A stretch of DNA of 64,000 bases, from contig JALIGW010000002.1 in assembly GCA_023053685.1 (NCBI GenBank), forward strand, positions 39,764,720-39,828,719, given 5' to 3'. Under the pieces are notes generated by a model. That model was not told the DNA's origin. It searched no databases and saw only the letters and a list, made by a program, of their open reading frames with translations. Positions 11,199 through 21,710 of the stretch are shown piece by piece (the first letter of the stretch is position 1; each line of letters opens with the position of its first letter). This DNA is from Diadophis punctatus similis (lineage: Eukaryota > Chordata > Lepidosauria > Squamata > Dipsadidae). The position numbers were made by a program, and so were the translations under genes.

Positions 11199-12214
11199 TA
11201 CCATATTTTTTTAATTATAAGACGCACCAGAGTATAAGACACACCTTAGTTTTGAGGGAGGAAAACAAGGAAAAAAGGCCTCTGCCTCCAAGCAATTTGC
11301 CAAACAGCAAACAGTACAGATGATATACACTGTTTGCTGTGTATTTCTGTGCATGTGTGCCTGACCCATAGAAATAGCAAAGAATTGGAGAAATGTACAT
11401 TATGCCAGAAAGTTTTCTTAAATGTAATCACACTAACTCCTCCCCAATTATTTAAATAGATCTACTCCAAGGTAAGTCAGGATTTAACTCTAATACTAAA
11501 CAGGACACTGTTACATTTCAGACTATACTTGTACAGAGCAGTTAAAATTAATTAAAATTTCTGGAAGTATACATTATTCTCTATTATTTAAAAGAATATA
11601 CAATAGCACTGGGCCTCTTCAGAGGAAGCATTTATTTTAAAAAGATTCTTTATTTTGTTAAGTTGTCTAGATTTACAGGGGTCTCCAACATTGGCAACTT
11701 TAAGACTTGTGGACTTCAACTCCCAGAATTCCACAGCCAGCAAAGCTAACAAAGCTGGCTGTGGAATTCTGGGAGTTGAAGTCCACAAGTCTTAAAATTG
11801 CCAGGGTTGGAGACCCCTGGCTCTAGAACAATAATAAAACAGTCTTTAAAAAATAAATCTAATAATTTGAACATTCTACAGACATTTATAGTTATTCACT
11901 TACCCCCTTCCATGCAGTTCAGCAGAAAATAAAAATCTGCGTGTCTCTCCCAGCTATTTGCCTCTTTGCAAGCTAGTTTCACTTTCATTTTAGCACATGG
12001 CAAATCAGCTGTAGGTTGGGAAGCTGCTACTGACTTGCTTGGCTTTACAGGCTCTTCCCTCTTTGCTGCAAACAGGTAAATTGCTGGAAGATAGAGGCCA
12101 AAGGGTGGGGGTGGCTGGGTTGGTGGGGCTACATTCGGTGTATAAGACGCACCCAAGTTTTCACCCTCTTTTTGAGGGTAAAAAGGTGTGTCTTATACTC
12201 TGAAAAATACGGTA
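11199..12214. mobile_element. Composite MITE copy A ('tataagacgcacc' termini)
   Basis: The terminal inverted repeats read 'taccatattttt...tataagacgcacc' on the left and 'ggtgtgtcttatactctg...tacggta' on the right. The left end carries the motif twice. The interior matches, in reverse orientation, the element at 56,416-57,420, including a nested 144-bp palindromic MITE at 11,676-11,819. No transposase is encoded. The superfamily is not assigned. TA flanks are possible but not decisive. Confidence 0.75.
11676..11819. mobile_element. Nested palindromic hAT-like MITE
   Basis: 144 bp from 'caggggtctccaac' to 'gttggagacccctg', with long complementary arms around 'agctaacaaagct'. The flanking octamers do not match. 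The nested copy at 56,809-56,952 has the same flanks, so both came from one ancestral composite. Confidence 0.75.
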
Positions 12215-12639
12215 CATTACTTAAGACATTAAGAATAAATAAATTGAAACCAAAGACGCTCTTCCATGAATGAAAAAACATCTTACAACAGCCTTGCAAG
12301 ATTGATATCAATCTTCCCAGGTACACCAGACAGAAAACACAGCCAGATGAGTTAATTCTATTTTATTTTCTAGGCTACATTAACAGAATCTTGCAAGTCT
12401 GAAAGTATAAATCTCCCATTGTCTTTTTTTTTTAACAGTCTGATAAGTTAGGGCAGATCTGAGTTTCTTTCTTTGCCTCTTATGCAACTGTGGGCTCCCC
12501 ACCCCTTATTATTGTTTCCTAGGTATCATAACTCCCCTCCTTCTCCCAAAGTCTTTCCCACATACCATTACAGAATCACATGCTGAGGCACCAATGTGGT
12601 CCTTTGACCTGAAGTAAGATGTATTGCAGCTGAGACACA
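12215..12639. other. Unassigned DNA
   Basis: Nothing recognisable is seen. Confidence 0.35.
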
Positions 12640-13110
12640 CTTGAAGCTATGCCTGCTAAAATATTATCTCAAGCACTTTTTTGGAGAAAAGTTTCTGGTT
12701 CAGCTTGTATAGGCGGCCAAATTTCATTTCACCTGGTTTACTGTGGGCTTACTCTCCAAGCATTTACTCTAGCATGCCTAGACATCTTGTTCTCATTGCT
12801 TATATATATTTTTTCCAGAATAACCTTAGTTTGGGGTATTGTCTCCAAATATGGGAGAAATTCAATCCTAGTTGGCTACAGTTCCAACACTTATCTGATT
12901 TAATTATTCAATGGCAGCAAACACTGTTCATATATCACTTTGTAATGATTTTCCCAATATAATACAAAGGAGGCAAGGCAGATGCAGCAGTAAAGACAAA
13001 TTAAAGGCGTTGTTCAGTAATTATACCTTTTCACAATGTTCTTTACAGTTCAACTTAGAATCAAAAGGGTTCTACTTTTATTTTCTAATTTCTGAAGATA
13101 ATTAATTGAA
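12640..13110 (+). pseudogene. Possible decayed LINE coding fragment
   Basis: Overlapping plus-strand frames keep a weak protein-like signal ('QNNLSLGYCLQIWEKFNPSW') that could be the C-terminal part of an L1-type ORF2. No catalytic motif is present and the assignment is a guess. Confidence 0.2.
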
Positions 13111-13835
13111 GCTTCTGGTTTATGAGTCTCTAATATGCACCCTATTTCTTTTTTTACTAGACTCATTCCTTTAGACATCACCTCCCTAAAGCTTAAGCAC
13201 ATTACAGTATATCACTCTCAAAATTTTCAGTATGAATGATTGAGTGAAGTGTATTCCTGGCTTTATAATACTCAATTAGGATTTGACATTACACATTTCT
13301 TTCTAAATAGATGGGTTTGCTGCTTTTATTGTTGCACCATTGACCTCAGGGCAATCAGATCATGATTGATTACAACCTTCATTCTATGACTAATATAAAT
13401 GGTCTAGCAGTTTTATGGCTTAAGTTCGTCTTAACAATAATGTCACATTCTGAATTTCCCTGCCCCTGTGGCAAAAATATACTGAGTCGCTTTTATTACT
13501 CATTACTTTAATCGCTACAGGAGAAGTCTTCTGCTTAAAATACAGTAAATCGGTATTTTTAGTGTTTTATTTCATAACAAAATTTAGGCAAGAGGACTCT
13601 AAAGAGAATTCAGCAGTAAAATAACATTTTTTACTTTAAAACTTATTTTATTTGTAAACCTGTAGTATTTTTTTAAAAAGGACCATTACAATAATGTACC
13701 CTTACATTTTTATCTCAAACAGATAAACTAAACTGTCTGAAACTAAACAATGCACTTGGTTCCTGGTTTAAAGAGGAAAAAGTAACAACACTACAATTCA
13801 TTAGCCAATTATGTCTGAAGTTAGTTCAGTTATTT
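13111..13835. other. Unassigned DNA
   Basis: Nothing recognisable is seen. Confidence 0.35.
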
Positions 13836-13843
13836 GTTTAGAA

Positions 13844-13964
13844 TAGTGTTTTTCAAACATGGCAATCCTAAAGTGTGTGGATTTCAATTCCCAGAATTCC
13901 CCATCTAGCATGAGAATTAAAAATTCACACATCTTAGAGTTGTCAAGTTTGGAGAAAAAAACTG
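13844..13964. mobile_element. Palindromic hAT-like MITE with perfect target duplication
   Basis: 121 bp from 'tagtgtttttcaaac' to 'gagaaaaaaactg', flanked by 'gtttagaa' at 13,836-13,843 and 13,965-13,972. The core 'ttcccagaattccc' links it to the fold-back family at 7.1-7.4 kb and 10.5 kb. Confidence 0.75.
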
Positions 13965-13990
13965 GTTTAGAAATTAATAACTTTTTCTTT

Positions 13991-14238
13991 GTAGGTAGCC
14001 GCGGTAGCGCTGTGGTTAGAGTGCAGTACTGCAGGCTACTTCTGCTAAGTGCCGGCTGACTGCAATTTGGCACTTCAAATCTCACCAGGCTCAAGGTTGA
14101 CTCAGCCTTCCATCCTTCCAAGGTGGGTAAAATGAGGACCCAAATTGTTGGGGGGCAATATGCTGACTCTGTAAACCACTTAGAGAGGTCTGTAAAGCAC
14201 TGTGAAGCGGTATATAAGTCTAAGTGCTATTGCTATTG
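13991..14238 (+). repeat. tRNA-derived SINE with L2/MIR-like 3' end
   Basis: The 5' part resembles a tRNA: an A-box-like 'tagcgctgtggttagag' and a B-box-like 'acttcaaatctc'. Then come 'ggtgggtaaaatgagg' and 'gcggtatataag', and the end is short CTATTG repeats. The tRNA-like boxes would be an RNA polymerase III promoter. The 3' half resembles the tail of L2-type LINEs. A second full copy is at 21,467-21,707 and a 3' fragment at 27,265-27,306. Confidence 0.8.
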
Positions 14239-14246
14239 TTAGTTCC

Positions 14247-14870
14247 AAAGGTGCTTTTTCAAGAGGCAACTGGACTTTGTGTTTTTCTTTGAAGACATTT
14301 CACTTCTCATCCAAGATACTTCTTCAGCTCTGACTGGATTGGGGGGGGGGATGGAAGGATTTATAACTCCTTGCAGACAGCTGGTCATGAGGCCACCTGG
14401 AGGTTTATCTGTGTCATTAGGGTAACCTGAGTAGTGTAAATGAGTTTGACCCTTCTTGGAACTGTTGAAAGGACATCATCTATCTCCAATCTACAACACA
14501 GTCCTTTCAACAGTTCTAAGAAGGCTCCACACCCATTTACACTACTCAGATGACTGTAACAACACAGATAAACTTCCAGGTGGCCTCAAACACTGTCTAA
14601 AATAGGGGTGTCAAACTGGAAGCCTGTGGGACGGATGCCACACCCACCCCAACTCCACAAAGGCAAAAAATATCATGTTACGTCATGTGACATCACATGA
14701 CACGATCAAGCTTGACATCCGTGGTCTAAAATAATGCAAATGACCAGCAGTCTGCAAGGAGTATAAATCCTTCCATTCCCCACCATCCAATCAGAGCTGA
14801 AGAAACTTCTTGGATGAGAAGCAAAACCAGAAAGTCCAGATGCCTCTTGAAAAAGCACCTTTGGGACAAC
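14247..14870. mobile_element. Penelope-like terminal sequences as a large inverted repeat
   Basis: The left arm (14,250-14,345: 'gctttttcaagaggcaac', 'cttctcatccaag', 'cttcttcagctctgac') is repeated in inverse at 14,785-14,862 ('cagagctgaagaaacttc', 'cctcttgaaaaagc'). A second inverted match ('ctttcaacagtt' and partners) lies near 14,460-14,520. Such sequences bound vertebrate Penelope-like elements. No reverse transcriptase is left here. Confidence 0.6.
14604..14724. mobile_element. hAT-like MITE nested in Penelope-like repeat
   Basis: 121 bp from 'aggggtgtcaaactgg' to 'cttgacatccgtgg', flanked by perfect 'tctaaaat' duplications at 14,596-14,603 and 14,725-14,732. It belongs to the 'gtcaaac' family. 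Confidence 0.85.
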
Positions 14871-14979
14871 CATGACCTGGATGACTGAGAATCTCCATAG
14901 ACATTTCTTTGTAGGTAGTTTATTTCTTTAGTTTGCAAGGTAAAAAACAAGATTTTTCACATTCAGGAGAGTCCTTGAA

Positions 14980-15440
14980 ATGGTCAGCAGTTTGGTGGTT
15001 CGAATCCCCAGAGCTGCGTAAAGGAGTGAGCTCCCGTTACTTGCCCCAGCTTCTGCCCCTAGCAGTTTGAAAGCATGTAAAAATGCAAGTAGAAAAATAG
15101 GGACCACCTTAGTGGGAAGGTAACTGTAATGTACTGAAAGGCCACTAGGGGCTGCTCTAGGAGCGGGAACAATGATCACCTGTGATTGGCCGAGCCGTTT
15201 GACTATAAAAAAGGAGCTGTCAAACATGCCCGGGAGTTCTAGTTAGGAAATGGTTACTGAGTTGTAGTTGATAAAGGTTATTAAATGTTATGTTTAGCAG
15301 CAACTACGAAGTCGCCTCAGTTATTGCGTCCACCAATCAAGCAATATAGCACTGACGACGAAGGTGGGATCAGATCCCAGAACTGAGGCAACAATAGGTC
15401 CCTACCATATGTGCGAGGGGAACCTTTACCTTTACCTTCA
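14980..15440 (+). repeat. Sauria-type SINE interrupted by an LTR-like insert
   Basis: The 5' part at 14,985-15,123 has the tRNA-like B box 'ggttcgaatcccc', 'gagctcccgttactt', 'gcaagtagaaaaatag' and 'tgggaaggtaac'. The 3' part at about 15,408-15,440 is 'catatgtgcgaggggaacc' followed by 'tttaccttt'. Both are hallmarks of the squamate SINE whose 3' end is shared with Bov-B LINEs. The middle of the SINE is missing and an unrelated segment lies in its place. Confidence 0.8.
15131..15396 (+). mobile_element. Solo LTR-like segment (Ty3-type suspected)
   Basis: Begins 'tgtaatgtactg'. It holds a CCAAT-type 'tgattggcc', a TATA box 'gactataaaaaagg' near 15,201 and 'ggttattaaatg'. A TG...CA unit could end at 15,350 ('aatatagca'), followed by 'ctgacgacgaaggtgggatc', which looks like leader sequence after an LTR. 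No target duplication is visible, so the exact ends and superfamily are uncertain. Confidence 0.45.
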
Positions 15441-16772
15441 TCTAACTACTTACTCTTAAACTAGCCTGATATCATCATACTTCTCACAATAACTCATGAA
15501 GAATGCTGCAGAGGCCAGTTTGATGACAAAGTATCCTACTGAACAGGTTCATGTGAAAATGAATAGGGACACCCGATGTATGTGAGCAGGTAAAGAAATA
15601 TTTTTCAGTGGGAAGAATGAGATTTTAGGCTTATGTTTATTTCTAATGGGTTAAGTCTTATTCTAGACATTGTCATGACTTGCCTTGGAAGAAAACTAAT
15701 ATTGCATTAGTTTTACAATATTACTTATACAATATTGTGATTGTATAAGTCTAAATAATTTATTTGCTTTTTAATTACAAATAATTGAAACTACTCTTGC
15801 CTTGGATAATTTGAGGGTACAAGGACTGAGGTCCTAATAAACAAAACAACAATAATGTCAGTTTACAATAATAGAATAAAAGAACCAGGGTAATGACTGC
15901 CACACCTTTTTCTAAGGCTGATCATATTAGCAGCTGACAAATGTTTTCTGTTCAGCAATTTAAATGTTAATTAGTTGTCTTTTCACCCTATTCATACATT
16001 TCTCTCATCTATATTTCTGCTTCTACATAATGAGAATATTTGTCTGGCTGCTAGTAGTGCAGCTGAACACTTTTTTGAAGACAATAGAAAGTAAATTACT
16101 GGCATTCATACATAAGGCTATTTCATTTTTGAAAACTTGGAAAACAGACAGGTTTTAATGCAAACCAGGCAATACATTTTCTTGTCTGGTTGTTTTATTA
16201 ACAATAATTTTAGAAATGCATGTCTTTCTATTTCTTTTAATTCTCATTTCATTTTCATGTCCATTAATTTGCAAATTCAAATTCAGAGTTCTTCATGAAA
16301 AGAACTCCATTTAACATTTCACGTTGTGTACCAATTTGATTTATGAGACCGTGCAGGATGAATATTATTTTCTAACCTTTACAGCCAGTGAAAGAAATTT
16401 GAATTTAATTTTCTTTGTTCAATTTAAACATAACTTTATAGGATGGCCCTAATATATTTCAGTTATTATTCAGGAATGTGACATGTTAAGTAAAATGGAA
16501 GAGCATCTTGATTTGTTCAGATGCACTACACGGTATAGTATTCATTTTTACTAGAGATGAAACATTCAGAGCAATATAAAATGTTTTCCTTTGATGGAGT
16601 AGTTACATGTGGTTTGTTAGTTTTTAGTACATCAATGTTTTCAGTATGATGTTCCATATTAATCATATTACATAAACCACATCAACTGATCTATGACATT
16701 CAGATTTAATATTAAGTTCATGTCCTCAATAAAAATTACATTCCTTTGTTGTGCTTGGTTCTGTTTGTGTTC
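15441..16772. other. Unassigned AT-rich DNA
   Basis: No repeat family or gene is recognised. Confidence 0.4.
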
Positions 16773-16780
16773 ATCTAAAG

Positions 16781-17002
16781 CAGTGATTCCCAACGTGGGG
16801 CCCACACCCCACAGGGGGGCAATTTGATTTTTAATGGGGGCAATTGGAACCTTGTTTAAACCAAGTTAATGGCCTTTTAGGCTTCCTCCAAGTGAGTAGG
16901 AGTTCACTTTTTGAATAGTAAGAATTATATGTCACAGGAGGAGCATCAGAATTTTAGAGATGCTTAGGTGGGGCATGGCCAAAAAAAGGTTGGGAACCAC
17001 TG
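16781..17002. mobile_element. hAT-Charlie-like non-autonomous element
   Basis: 222 bp with terminal inverted repeats 'cagtgattcccaac' and 'gttgggaaccactg', flanked by 'atctaaag' and 'atctaaac' (7 of 8). The interior carries two runs like 'caggggggcaattt' and has no coding potential. Confidence 0.88.
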
Positions 17003-17010
17003 ATCTAAAC

Positions 17011-17587
17011 AGATGTACAATTTTTTTTTAAAAAAAGCTTCATTGTGAATGGTTTAGACTTCTCCTTTCACAGCTGAGATTTATGAAGTTGAGGCAATGA
17101 AACTATCACAAATTGGCAGAACAGGTATGAAATCATTCATAGAGATGTTCTATATGTGGTAGTATTGCAGAGGTAGTGCAACTTAACATCTTTGAAAATT
17201 CATTAACTAGAAAGTAATGATATGATCCTGCTCCATAAGCCCAAGCTTCATAAAATTCTTGCACTCACTTCAAAAATAGCCTTCAGGTTTAAACATTGAC
17301 ACCAAGTTTCCAAAACACAGCTTCTGGTTTTATTGTCAGTTTTTCCAACTTGTGGAAGAAATGTAGCTCATCATGAGAATATCTATCCTTCACACAAAAG
17401 GCCTTGGGGAACAAAAGCAAGGAATACAAAGTTGGTTGGTTTGTTCAGGATTAAAATAAATTAAAAATTCCCATAACATTCCGAGATTCCTTTATGGACT
17501 TTTTGCTGACCTCAGAACTGAAATGCTAATGATTTATGTATTTGTGTATGTATGAGGGATTGTTTATGGGAAGAGGAAATATTGAGG
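17011..17587. other. Unassigned DNA
   Basis: Nothing recognisable is seen. Confidence 0.35.
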
Positions 17588-18123
17588 GGGTCCTTGGTGC
17601 TCTTTTAGCTTGCTTGTTTTCTTGCAGACATTTCATTACCCTAACTATGTAACAACAGTGTTAGTAAGCAGTGGAGTTTGCTGTCAGTTTATGTTCTGGT
17701 GGCTTGCTCTGTCAGTGTTGGTGGGGGTGATCTTAGGGATTCTTTGTTTGGGCTGTTTATTGTTGGCTCTTTGGTAGTTTCTTAACTGGGGTATTGGTTA
17801 CTTGATTGTTGGTCTGTTGGTCTATAGTAATCTTGGAGTTACTATATACTGATCTGGGTGCTGATTGCTGGTGGAGAGGTGCTTAGGTCTTTTTGTTCCT
17901 TTTGGGCTGATTGATTGTCTCTTTTGCATAGTCTATAGATGTTGTTAATGTCTAAGTATCTAATGATGGCTAATTTGTCAGAGTGCCAGGCTTCTAGAAA
18001 TTCCCTGGCATTTTTAGTTTTGGCTTGGTCTAGGATTGTCACATTGTCCCAATTGAAATTATGATTAAACCTGCCTATATGTTGTGAAATTAAAGAATTT
18101 TCATCATGTCTTCTGACTATTAG

Positions 18124-18240
18124 TTAGTGTTCATGGATGTGTTCTCCCAGTCTTCTGACTGTTTGTCCTACATAGTGGTTGTTGCAGTTGTAGATGACTC
18201 CTGTTTTTTCCTCTGGGGTTGCTGGGTCTTTTGGTCTGCT
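18124..18240 (-). pseudogene. GIY-YIG endonuclease remnant of a Penelope-like element
   Basis: The end of the minus-strand frame at 18,124-18,462 reads 'GVIYNCNNHYVGQTVRRLG' and continues 'EHIHEH'. VIY and YVG stand for the GIY and YIG blocks, and the following Arg matches the family's catalytic Arg. In Penelope-like elements this domain nicks the target DNA. The upstream part has 'RPKDPATPEEKTG', a typical linker. The frame ends soon after, so the domain is truncated. Confidence 0.8.
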
Positions 18241-18508
18241 TAGCATGTTTTGAAGGGTTTTAGTTGGCTTGGGTGCTACGTTGATTCCATGTGGTTGTTG
18301 TAGTAATCTCTTGGTGGTTTCTGAGATATTCTTGATGTCTGGCAGTGTAATTCTTTTTAGGGTTTGTGCTGGTTGTGCTGTATTGGATTGAGTGCTCAGG
18401 GACTTTTTGATAAAGTTGTGTGGATATTCATTTTGTTGGAATATGTTGTATAGCTGCTTCATTTCCTTTTTCTACTGTTCTGGGTTGCTGCAGTGCATTT
18501 GGGCATGT

Positions 18509-19130
18509 CTAAATAAAGTCCTTATGCAGCTTCTCTTGTGGGAAGGTTGGGTTGATGCTTTGGTAGTGGAGCACCTGGTTAGTATGGGTGGTTTTTCTGT
18601 ATATTTGCATTTCAAGTTTGCCATTGTGGTGTCTGTTGATCAGAATGTCCAGGAAGGGTAGTGAGTTGTTGTTTTCTTCTTCTGTGGTAAAGTGGATTCC
18701 TTTAAAAATGTTATTGATGGTTCTGTGGGTATTCTCTAATTGGTTCTTTTTTTTATTATGGTGAAGGTGACATCTACATATCTGATCCATATTTTTGGCT
18801 GCATTTTGGAAGTGCTATGGTTTCTAGTTGCATGACGACCTCCACTATAAGTCTTGAAAGCGGTGATCCCATAGGTATACCTTCCAAATTGGAAGTATGT
18901 AGTTAAGCAGAGGTTTATGAGATCCATAATTCTGTATGTTTTGATCTTCGTGTATTTTGTTAAATAATGTGTGCTATGGAACAATGCAGTCATGGATTCT
19001 TTGACTAATTATGGATGTATAAATGTAAACAGGACTGTGACATCAAATGAGACTACAATGTCTTCATCTATAGTCACATCCCTGATTGTTTGAATGCACT
19101 GTAGTGGAGAGTTAATTGAGTGCTCTTGTG
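18509..19130 (-). pseudogene. Penelope-like reverse transcriptase remnant
   Basis: The minus strand shows 'SFDVTVLFTF' (motif A region, just beyond the frame at 18,736-18,993), 'YFQFGRYTYGI', 'IWIRYVDVTFTII' and then 'SLPFLDILINRHHNGKLEM', a block characteristic of Penelope reverse transcriptases. The active site reads YVDV instead of YVDD. There are at least two frame breaks, near 18,500 and 18,740-18,790. The enzyme would be inactive. Confidence 0.85.
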
Positions 19131-19134
19131 TTAC

Positions 19135-19665
19135 CTACAAAAAACAAAAGAAATACTGGAGGACAAATAAACCTACATCCCAGCTAACACAAACAGAATA
19201 CAAAAACTAAACAACCAGATCAAGAGAACCCTCAGTGATCTCAGTAAGAAAGGCCAAATTACCAAAGAGAAACAGGGTGGATGAGAAGCAGTGGACCCAT
19301 CCTCCCATACTTCTATGGATGACTCAAAATACACAGACCTGGCATACCCCTCCATTCCACTGTATCACTACCAGGGACCCCTACATACAATATTGCAAAA
19401 GTCTTAACAAAAAAGCTTGGGCACCTCACAAGAGGAAGCAAACTCTCCATTAACTCTCCACTACAGTGTATTCAAACAATCAGGGATGTGACTATAGATA
19501 CAGACGAAATCATGGTCTCATTTTCATGTCACAGTGCTGTTCATGTCCATAGATCCAGAATTAGCCAAAAAAATCCATGACTTGATTGTTCCATAGTACA
19601 CATGACTTAACTGAATATACGAAGATGAAAACACCCAGGATTATGGATCTCATAAACCTCTGAAT
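19135..19665 (+). pseudogene. Penelope-like element, plus-strand arm (N-terminal RT region)
   Basis: Plus-strand translation across broken frames gives 'NRIQKLNNQIKRTLSDLSKK', then 'LKIHRPGIPLHSTVSLPG', 'TPTYNIAKVLTKKL' and 'TIRDVTIDTDEIMVSF'. These are the upstream motifs of a Penelope reverse transcriptase. From about 19,440 on, about 220 bp duplicates, in reverse, the sequence at 18,915-19,130. The arm stops at 'ctcataaacctctg' near 19,663. The two arms form a head-to-head pair. Confidence 0.8.
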
Positions 19666-20404
19666 CCCAAATTCTACTCATAAGAATTTCATCAAAGTAA
19701 CCTCCTTTTAAAATAATGAAAAGTGGGTTCTTTTCCATTATATTGAAAGAAAATAACAAAAGGAAAGCATAAAAGAAATTTTGGCAGAGCACTAGATAAG
19801 ACACTAACATCAATCATATATTTGTGAATAAATTTGTAAATGTCCAGGCATTGATAGTACGGATAGTTGTCTTGTTCCTAGAGAGAATCATGCTTATTTT
19901 ATTATAATATATTCCTCAATTTCGTTCCATTTTTGGTAGATTATTGTTTGCTTTAAAAGCCAAAACTGAAGATCGGATAAGAACAGCTTATGGTGACACG
20001 TATGACAGAATATTTCATTCAGGCCTGCAAAATTAAACCTGTTATTTCCACATACAAAGGAGACACAGTCTGTAGGATGCAAGCCAGTGCAGTTTTAATA
20101 CCATCTGCCTCTTGCTATTGTATACTTGAGAATAATTCTTTAGAGAACAGAAAACAGCCACCTACCTTTTGTATCTACAATTGAAAAGAACTGTGCCACA
20201 GCCAAAATATCAAATAGTATAGAGAAGACTATCAGAACATGGTTTATGGACTTGGTAACTCCTCCTGATCTTTAGAGCAAGACATTTAGTATAACATTCA
20301 GATAGCATTTAATTGTAAAACATATGATACCCCAGGGCTACAAAGAAACTGCCATAAGTCAAGGAGACTCACTATCTGTCACTGTCACTAATCAACTGTC
20401 ACTA
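19666..20404. other. Unassigned DNA
   Basis: No repeat or gene is recognised. Confidence 0.35.
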
Positions 20405-20407
20405 ATA

Positions 20408-20595
20408 AAGGAGAGATAAAAGGTAAAGGTTTCACTGTCCAGCTGTGTCCGACTCTAGGATGCAGTGCTCATCTCTGTTTCTTGGCTGAAGGAGCCAGTG
20501 TTGTCTGAAAACATTTTCCCTGGTCATGTGGCCAGGATGGTTATATGCCAAAGGTGCACAGAAGCTGTTACCTTCCCACCAAAGTTATACCTTCA
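20408..20595 (-). repeat. Sauria-type SINE, 3' half, minus orientation
   Basis: 'ggtaaaggtttcactgtcc', 'tgtgtccgactctagg' and 'cattttccctggtcatgtgg' through 'gctgttaccttcccacc' are the reverse complement of the SINE 3' half. The tRNA-like head is missing. Confidence 0.8.
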
Positions 20596-20624
20596 GTGGT
20601 AAGAAGTGGTAACAAAGAAAAAAC

Positions 20625-20831
20625 CAACCTGAAAATAAGGAGAAATTTCCTGATAGTAGGAACAATTAATCCATAGAATAGCTTGCCTTCTGAAGTTGTG
20701 GGTGCTCTATCACTGTAGGTTTTTAAGAAAGAGGGTGGACAACCATTTGTCTGAAATGGTATATGGTTTCCTGCTTGAGCAGGGGGTTGGACTAGAAGAC
20801 CTCCAAGGTCCCTTCCCTGTTATTCTGTTAA
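20625..20831 (+). mobile_element. CR1 3' end fragment
   Basis: 'ggagaaatttcctgatag', 'gggggttggactagaag' and 'ctccaaggtcccttcc' give the last 200 bp of CR1 on the plus strand, ending at 'gttattctgtt'. Confidence 0.9.
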
Positions 20832-21466
20832 GTCTCAGTAAGGTAAAATATTTCTACAGTCATCAAATACTTTGATTTGCTAATCCCTCCAGCTCAATCA
20901 AATGATTCTGGGAAGGAGGTCCACAATGTCAACATCAAATGCTATCTGATGTGGGAAAAGAAATATAATTTAATTAATATACAGAAACAATCCTAATCAT
21001 ACTAGTTTGGGGCAATAAACCACAGGCTGCTTATGCTGCTGGTACTGCTTCTACTTGTAGACTTCTACAAGTCTAAACTCATTGAATCTGAGCATTTGCT
21101 AAATTATTAAATTTTATTTGAATTGTTTTATCCATGAATATCAAAGGGACAATGCTTCTCTTCATACAATCACTACTTCAGAGCCAAACTTTCATAATTC
21201 TTTGTATTTATTAGTACAATTATAAGTACATTATTAGTTCAATTCCTTTTTTACATTCTTAGATAACATGAAAAGTGTGAGAAATACACCAAGGAAATCA
21301 ACAGGAGTCCGGATGAACAATAAAAAGCATTTATTATGTTCTTTTGCAAAAGGGCAATGGAAGGAGAATTTTGGGTTCTCCAACCAAAAGCAATATGTAC
21401 AAAAGCTTTGTAGTTCTTACCCAAGTTAAGATTATTGGATTAATCGAGGATCCTTTATACTATTGC
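20832..21466. other. Unassigned DNA
   Basis: Nothing recognisable is seen. Confidence 0.35.
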
Positions 21467-21707
21467 AGGAGCTGAGATAGCGCAGTGGTTAAAAGCAGCA
21501 TTGCGACCTTCAGCTGATTGCTAGTTCAGCAGTCCAGCTGTTCAAATCTCACTAGGCTCAAGGTTGACTCAGCCTTCCATCCTTCCGAGGTGGGTAAAAT
21601 GAGGACCCAGATTGTTGGGGGCAATATGCTGAACTCTGTAAACCGCTTAGAGAGTGCTGTAAAGCACTATGAAGCGGTATATAAGTAAAGTGCTGTTGCT
21701 ATTGCTT
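21467..21707 (+). repeat. tRNA-derived SINE, second copy
   Basis: 'gagatagcgcagtggtta' (A-box region), 'gttcaaatctcactagg' (B-box region), 'gtgggtaaaatgaggac' and 'gaagcggtatataag' match the SINE at 13,991, ending in 'ctgttgctattgc'. Confidence 0.82.
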
Positions 21708-21710
21708 CTA

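Larger units (their letters stand above)
17588..19134 (-). mobile_element. Penelope-like element, minus-strand arm (RT to GIY-YIG and 3' end)
   Basis: Minus-strand frames carry, in order, a reverse transcriptase palm, a linker and a GIY-YIG-type endonuclease. They are followed by about 500 bp of 3' sequence that ends in the same words as the piece at 32,590-32,850. It meets an inverted arm of the same family at about 19,134. The frames are broken in several places. Confidence 0.85.

Noticed and set aside
13991..14238. tRNA gene
   Set aside because: A and B boxes are present but no cloverleaf with anticodon stem can be drawn. The rest is a SINE body with a second copy nearby.
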